Shown: piece after piece, positions 6,186-7,219 of the stretch
How the letters are laid out: the number at the start of each line of letters is the position of its first letter
How positions within the stretch are numbered: the first letter of the stretch is position 1
Assembly (NCBI GenBank): GCA_045106295.1
Contig: JBGCEI010000158.1
Span: forward strand, 1 to 7,219
Direction of reading: 5' to 3'
DNA: 7,219 nt
Source: WTJX01 sp045106295
Lineage (GTDB): Bacteria; Bacteroidota; Bacteroidia; Cytophagales; JAAEPT01
Translations under genes and position numbers: made by a program
Notes under the pieces: generated by a model
What the model was told of the DNA's origin: nothing
The model's input: only the letters and a program-made list of their open reading frames with translations
The model's database searches: none

Positions 6186-6546
6186 GTGTGCCTTGAACGG
6201 TGAATATAGCTCATGAAATTGAGTGTTCCAAAGGGTGAAAGTCCTGTAAGCGTGGGAGTCGTTACCCAAAGCTAAGCAAGTGGCAAGGTAGTTTGGAGTG
6301 ATCCAAGCACTGAAGTAACCCAGAATGCGGTATCTGTACTGACAAACATGAACTACATACTGAGGCTATCAGGTCAGATGAGGTATCACATGCTGCCGAA
6401 GTCCAAAGCTCTTCTGCTTTCATTAGTAGAAGAGTGCGTACCGAAATAGTAGATATAGCACTTACCAAGGGATATCTCGGAGATTACAAGTTAATCACTG
6501 AGAAGTCAGCAGAGGTCATAGTAGTCAACAGCAAAAGAGCGACAGG
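6186..6546 (+). mobile_element. Group II intron 5' fragment (class C-like), truncated before the reverse transcriptase gene
   Basis: The segment starts with gtgtgcc, fitting the bacterial group II 5' consensus GUGYG, and then shows aagggtgaaagtcc, agctaagcaag, actgaggctatc and, near its end, gagaagtcagcagaggtcat. In that order these match domain I to early domain IV landmarks that I recall from class C introns such as the Oceanobacillus iheyensis one. Insertion directly behind a terminator hairpin, in the same direction, is the known site preference of class C introns. The maturase/reverse transcriptase gene and domains V and VI are missing, so the fragment cannot splice or move by itself. 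The 5' boundary could be 6184 because of a repeated GT. The 3' boundary is set by the IS3 fragment and is uncertain by several bases. Confidence 0.75.
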
Positions 6547-6548
6547 TA

Positions 6549-6934
6549 AGGTATCAATTCATTTTAAAGAATGAAAAAAGATATCCTGTTGAGAAGATGT
6601 GTAAATGTATGAGAGTAAGTAAGAATGCCTATTATCATTGGAATAAACAAAGAGAACTAAAATTGGTTAAACCCGGATTTTGCATTAGAATTCGTTATGA
6701 GAAGTTAACTAGCAACCTGTCTGCCGCAGGCACGGTAAATCAGGGGTTTAGTTAGATTCGGAATAGACTCCCTAATGCATATTTCGGGTTAAAACCCCCA
6801 CCATGATCCTAAAGGAAAGAATAAAAGCCATCTTTAAAGAGAGCATGCATATTTATGGTAGCTGCCGCATTCAAAAAGCGTTAGCACATGAAAGCTCAGT
6901 CTATTCACGTTCTTACATTGGGGGTTTAATAAAA
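6549..6934 (+). pseudogene. IS3-family transposase OrfB fragment, split by a MITE
   Basis: The left part (6549-6670) encodes RYQFILKNEKRYPVEKMC followed by KCMRVSKNAYYHWNKQ, which is the N-terminus of IS3-family OrfB. The right part (from 6793) continues with TPTMILKERIKAIFKESMHIYGSCRIQKAL, the HTH_21 region found before the integrase core, and ends near SRSYIGGLIK. The two parts are in different frames only because a 119-bp element plus a 3-bp duplication lies between them. Together they give roughly 90 residues of a protein normally about 280 long; the DDE catalytic core, orfA and both IS ends are missing. After 6934 the frame continues with unrelated residues to a stop at 6997. The fragment abuts the group II intron on the left. 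Confidence 0.85.
6671..6789 (+). mobile_element. 119-bp MITE with 18-bp terminal inverted repeats and 3-bp TAA duplication
   Basis: The left end acccggattttgcattag (6671-6688) and the reverse complement of the right end (6772-6789), acccgaaatatgcattag, match at 15 of 18 positions. TAA flanks both sides (6668-6670 and 6790-6792). Removing the element and one TAA rejoins the host IS3 OrfB frame exactly, which confirms both ends. The interior codes for nothing, and its two halves are loosely complementary (gttaactag against ctaactaaa), so the whole could fold as a long imperfect hairpin. The ACCC ends resemble those I recall for IS982-family elements, a tentative parent. Positions 6689-6788 are the second copy of the 100-bp repeat at 1127-1226. 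Confidence 0.85.
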
Positions 6935-6982
6935 TACTACCAATTTTGTTTTTACCACAGTTCAGTGTTACCTGCTGGCTTT

Positions 6983-7219
6983 TTATCCATTGTTTAATAA
7001 TAGTATGTTTCCACTAGCATCTTTACACCAATATCCATTGTCTTTTTCTTCATACGAATTGAGATTTTTTAATGCATTATTCAATTGTTCTTTAGTATTA
7101 AATTGAATATGAAAATGACGCATTCCTGCGCTATCTTTTGGAGCTAAAGGTTTATTAATTCCGTGCCAAGAATTTAAAGCAATTCTATGTTTATATGCGC
7201 CACCACAGCCCAAATCGGC
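6983..7219 (-). CDS. VOC-family (glyoxalase/dioxygenase fold) protein, C-terminal part only
   Basis: The frame is open from the right window edge to a TAA at 6985-6983, giving 78 visible residues; the TTG at 7213 is internal, not a start. The sequence GGAYKHRIALNSWHG, then PLAPKDSAGMRHFHIQF, then KDASGNILLLNN matches the last beta-alpha-beta module of vicinal-oxygen-chelate proteins of the catechol 2,3-dioxygenase/CatE-like type. The His in YKHRIALN is the usual metal ligand position, and the DxxGN turn near the end is typical. Substrate cannot be inferred, and the N-terminal part is outside the window. It lies tail to tail with the IS3 fragment and appears undamaged at its 3' end. Confidence 0.75.
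   Translation of the reverse strand, partial: ADLGCGGAYKHRIALNSWHGINKPLAPKDSAGMRHFHIQFNTKEQLNNALKNLNSYEEKDNGYWCKDASGNILLLNNG

Noticed and set aside
6262..6468. Minus-strand open frame inside the group II intron
   Set aside because: The region is structured intron RNA on the plus strand, and the translation shows no family features.
6803..6997. A separate 64-residue gene starting at 6803
   Set aside because: The first 44 residues continue the IS3 OrfB reading from 6549-6670; it is the downstream half of a pseudogene with a random tail.

Overview
The window is AT-rich and looks like a member of the Bacteroidota, most likely the Flavobacteriia. Three things point there. Most starts lack a strong Shine-Dalgarno sequence. 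One -7 box of the TAnnTTTG type lies before the lipoprotein gene. The MarR protein and the 300-residue exported protein resemble families I know mainly from Flavobacteriaceae. The organism call is inference from gene content and style, not from a marker gene.

Layout. (1) Positions 2-757 hold the 3' part of an ATP-binding regulator related to the RecG C-terminal/AlbA_2 group, cut by the window edge, with an in-frame 12-bp tandem repeat coding TEHV. (2) Positions 758-1232 carry no gene. They hold a fragment resembling the 3' end of a tRNA-Gly, a strong intrinsic terminator, a worn inverted repeat, and copy 1 of a 100-bp dispersed repeat. (3) Positions 1233-6086 are a compact and apparently intact block. 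An NlpC/P60 lipoprotein on the minus strand diverges from a plus-strand run of asparagine synthetase, family 2 glycosyltransferase, MarR regulator and a conserved exported protein of unknown function that pipelines tend to mislabel as Maf. Spacings are -20, +32 (from the preferred MarR start) and +17 bp, so the four plus-strand genes could be one transcript. (4) Positions 6150-6934 are a nested graveyard of mobile DNA: a terminator hairpin, the 5' part of a group II intron inserted just after it, a fragment of an IS3-family transposase gene, and a 119-bp MITE inside that fragment. (5) Positions 6983-7219, minus strand, are the C-terminal end of a VOC/glyoxalase-fold protein, cut by the window edge.

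The clearest unusual signal is the MITE. It has 15/18-matching terminal inverted repeats and a 3-bp TAA duplication. Removing the element and one TAA on paper restores the IS3 reading frame exactly. A 100-bp core of the same element (98/100 identical) lies about 5.56 kb upstream in direct orientation, so the two copies bracket the whole intact block. How the block's genes work together is only partly readable: the asparagine synthetase and glycosyltransferase overlap and may act on a surface glycan, and MarR may control the exported protein through a palindrome directly before its start codon. I saw no CRISPR array, toxin-antitoxin pair or convincing new defence system.
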